A stretch of 8,024 nt of DNA, from the NCBI GenBank assembly GCA_021826565.1, contig JAKAZJ010000064.1, positions 1 to 8,024 on the forward strand, in the 5' to 3' direction. The first letter of the stretch is position 1. Each line of letters begins with the position of its first letter. Below are positions 6,641 through 8,024 of the stretch, one piece after another. Made by a program: the position numbers and the translations under genes. Origin of the DNA: Pseudomonadota bacterium (lineage in GTDB: Bacteria > Pseudomonadota > Alphaproteobacteria > Acetobacterales > Acetobacteraceae). The notes beneath the pieces were generated by a model, which was not told where the DNA came from, did no database searches, and was given only the letters and a program-made list of their open reading frames with translations.

Positions 6641-6652
6641 CGTGCCTAGGAT
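6623..6652 (+). promoter_or_regulatory. Tentative sigma-70-like promoter for the right-edge gene
   Basis: TTGCCC at 6623-6628 and TAGGAT at 6647-6652 are 18 bases apart, a plausible -35/-10 pair. Transcription would begin near 6659, giving a leader of roughly 50 bases before the ATG at 6708. The -35 element falls in the loop and right arm of the hairpin at 6609-6640. The match is modest and the call is a guess from spacing and consensus only. Confidence 0.22.
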
Positions 6653-6707
6653 ACCTCCCGGTAGGGATCGCCACGCCCGATCCCAGGACCGGTGAGGAAA
6701 AACCCAG

Positions 6708-8024
6708 ATGTCCCAGGCTGCCGTCGCCCCCAGCGAAGCCTCCACACCCCGCGAAGCCACCGCGCTTTACGCGAAGCTTGAGGACCGCATCCTCGCGCGC
6801 GATCAGCTGGGTGCCAGCGCGGTCTATTACGATCTGGTGCGCGCCGGCCGCCCGGTGGCGGAAATGGTCGGCCAGGCGGTGCGCATTCACGCCCCGTATA
6901 CCCATGTGCCGTATCATCAGCGTATCGATAACGGCTATCCCAATTTCGTCAACAACGATCATTGCCTGCTGTCGGCCCGCGCCAGCTTGCATCTAAACAA
7001 GCTGCTGCCCGGGCCGTTATCGGGACTGCCGCTGGCGCAGACGATCTGGTACATCCCGACCGGGCTCGACATCTGGAACCAGAAGCTCGGCAAGGCGCCG
7101 GGCCATTACATGCGCGGCTTCCGCGGCGGGCCGGTGCAGAATCCGCCGCCGCCGCAGATCTACTGGGCCGACCAGGAACCGCTGCGCGAGACCGGCCCGA
7201 TCCGCGAGCGTCTGGGCCACTGGCTGACCCTGGTCGAGCGCGGCGAGGTGATCGAAGCCTATCGCGTGTTCCTGGGCCTGATGGAGGACAAACCGCATCG
7301 GCGCGAGGTGCTGGCGGAACTCGCGTTCGCCGGGTTGATCGATGTGCAGGACCGGATGCTGTACAACCGTTCCTATACCACCGGGCACAAGGCGTATCGC
7401 GCCCGCGCCACGGTGGAGATCGGCGATGCGATCGGTTGGGACAACGCGCATCACGTGTTGTATGCCGGCGCGCTGGATATCGCGGTCGGTCCGCGCTGGT
7501 ATTCCACTTACGAAATGGCCTGCAACGCGGTGAAGATGTTCATCGACGGCGAAGGCCTGCACGCGGTCCCCTATGGCGGCGCGAGCGAGCGGGAGACCAG
7601 CCTGCTGGCGAACACCGAACCGCTGAACCAGGCGGAATCGGCGGCGCTGATCGAAGCGCTGATCCGCCAGCCGGAACCGGCCTATGTCGAACAGCTTGCC
7701 AAGCTGCTGCTGGCCGGCAAGGGGCCGCGCCAGATCCTGGACGTGATCCAGATCGCGGCGGCGCAGGTGGTGATCGAGACGCAGAAGGACACCAATTTCT
7801 CGATGCCGCAGCATTGCTACGAATACTGCAACACGCTGGGCTGGTTCTACGACACGTTCCAGCATCCGCTGCGGCTGAAACTGCTGTTCGTGGCGGCGAG
7901 CTTTCTGAACCGCGACGCCTGGCACCAGCGGCTGACCGGGGATCTGACGGGGGACCACCCGAAGGCGCCGGCCGGCGCGGACCGCATGACCGCGGGCCAG
8001 TTGCTGGACCGGGTGGAAGGCGCG
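6708..8024 (+). CDS. Unassigned helical His/Trp-rich protein (partial, C-terminus off the right edge)
   Basis: I do not recognise this family with confidence. Seen: an open frame of 439 codons with no stop before the window ends, starting at an ATG with a good GAGGAAA at 6694-6700. There is no signal peptide or membrane segment. The first 18 residues look disordered and the rest mostly alpha-helical. Histidines are frequent and cluster in three similar helical stretches: H61/H66/H70 then H85/H95, H227 then H248/H249, and H369 then H386. The last two are each followed by an Ala-rich helix (ALDIA, FVAASFL). A Pro run sits at 146-149. Inference: three related repeats could form one pocket lined by His, possibly binding metal or catalysing oxidation. 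The general look recalls questin-oxidase-like (DUF4243) proteins, but this is only a weak impression. The frame shows strong G/C third-position bias, so it is clearly coding. It is separated from the Old Yellow Enzyme gene by 105 bp and a hairpin, so an operon is unlikely. Confidence 0.85.
   Translation, partial: MSQAAVAPSEASTPREATALYAKLEDRILARDQLGASAVYYDLVRAGRPVAEMVGQAVRIHAPYTHVPYHQRIDNGYPNFVNNDHCLLSARASLHLNKLLPGPLSGLPLAQTIWYIPTGLDIWNQKLGKAPGHYMRGFRGGPVQNPPPPQIYWADQEPLRETGPIRERLGHWLTLVERGEVIEAYRVFLGLMEDKPHRREVLAELAFAGLIDVQDRMLYNRSYTTGHKAYRARATVEIGDAIGWDNAHHVLYAGALDIAVGPRWYSTYEMACNAVKMFIDGEGLHAVPYGGASERETSLLANTEPLNQAESAALIEALIRQPEPAYVEQLAKLLLAGKGPRQILDVIQIAAAQVVIETQKDTNFSMPQHCYEYCNTLGWFYDTFQHPLRLKLLFVAASFLNRDAWHQRLTGDLTGDHPKAPAGADRMTAGQLLDRVEGA

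Noticed and set aside
4983..6992. Minus-strand open frame of 669 codons opposite the Old Yellow Enzyme
   Set aside because: It covers a gene with every family residue in place on the other strand and part of the peptidase in a wrong frame; no recognisable domain.
1..8024. CRISPR array, tRNA/rRNA gene, phage or toxin-antitoxin module
   Set aside because: No regularly spaced repeats, no tRNA cloverleaf with a recognisable T-loop, and no integrase, nuclease or toxin-like proteins were found on either strand by reading.

Overview
The window is about two-thirds to 70 % GC or more and reads as chromosomal DNA of a high-GC alphaproteobacterium. Codon third positions are strongly G/C. The left edge carries a FixL-type haem-PAS kinase, a family typical of Alphaproteobacteria. 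An Acetobacteraceae-like or Rhodospirillales-like host would fit, but nothing here fixes the genus. I see no tRNA, rRNA, CRISPR array, transposase, integrase or phage gene.

Layout. (1) 1-886, minus: 5' part of a haem-PAS sensor histidine kinase of the FixL type, running off the left edge. (2) 889-1022: first copy of a direct repeat of about 135 bp, containing a decayed copy (947-1150) of a small membrane-protein gene. (3) 1324-3711, plus: a 795-residue MHYT-PAS-GGDEF-EAL protein for cyclic-di-GMP turnover. (4) 3746-3883: second copy of the direct repeat, here the leader and 5' end of an intact 147-residue gene (3805-4248, plus) encoding a small protein with two membrane segments and a very basic, proline-rich tail. 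(5) 4283-5419, minus: an M20 metallopeptidase of the glutamate carboxypeptidase (CPG2-like) type. (6) 5532-6602, plus: an Old Yellow Enzyme of the YqjM class, divergent from the peptidase. (7) 6609-6640: a strong hairpin just after the Old Yellow Enzyme stop. (8) 6708 to the right edge, plus: at least 439 residues of a helical, His- and Trp-rich protein that I cannot assign.

How it fits together. The left half is a signalling region. A probable oxygen sensor is transcribed leftwards and a membrane-bound cyclic-di-GMP enzyme rightwards, but no direct link between them is visible. The most notable structural feature is that the cyclic-di-GMP gene lies between two direct repeats, one holding a broken and one an intact copy of the same small gene. 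This suggests that a duplication or insertion built the block. The right half holds ordinary metabolic genes (peptidase, ene-reductase) and one unrecognised gene. They look like separate transcription units rather than one pathway.

I did not find a convincing new defence, mobile or RNA-guided system. The best leads are the repeat-flanked cyclic-di-GMP block, the small basic membrane protein with its structured leader, the altered first MHYT motif, and the unassigned His-rich gene at the right edge.
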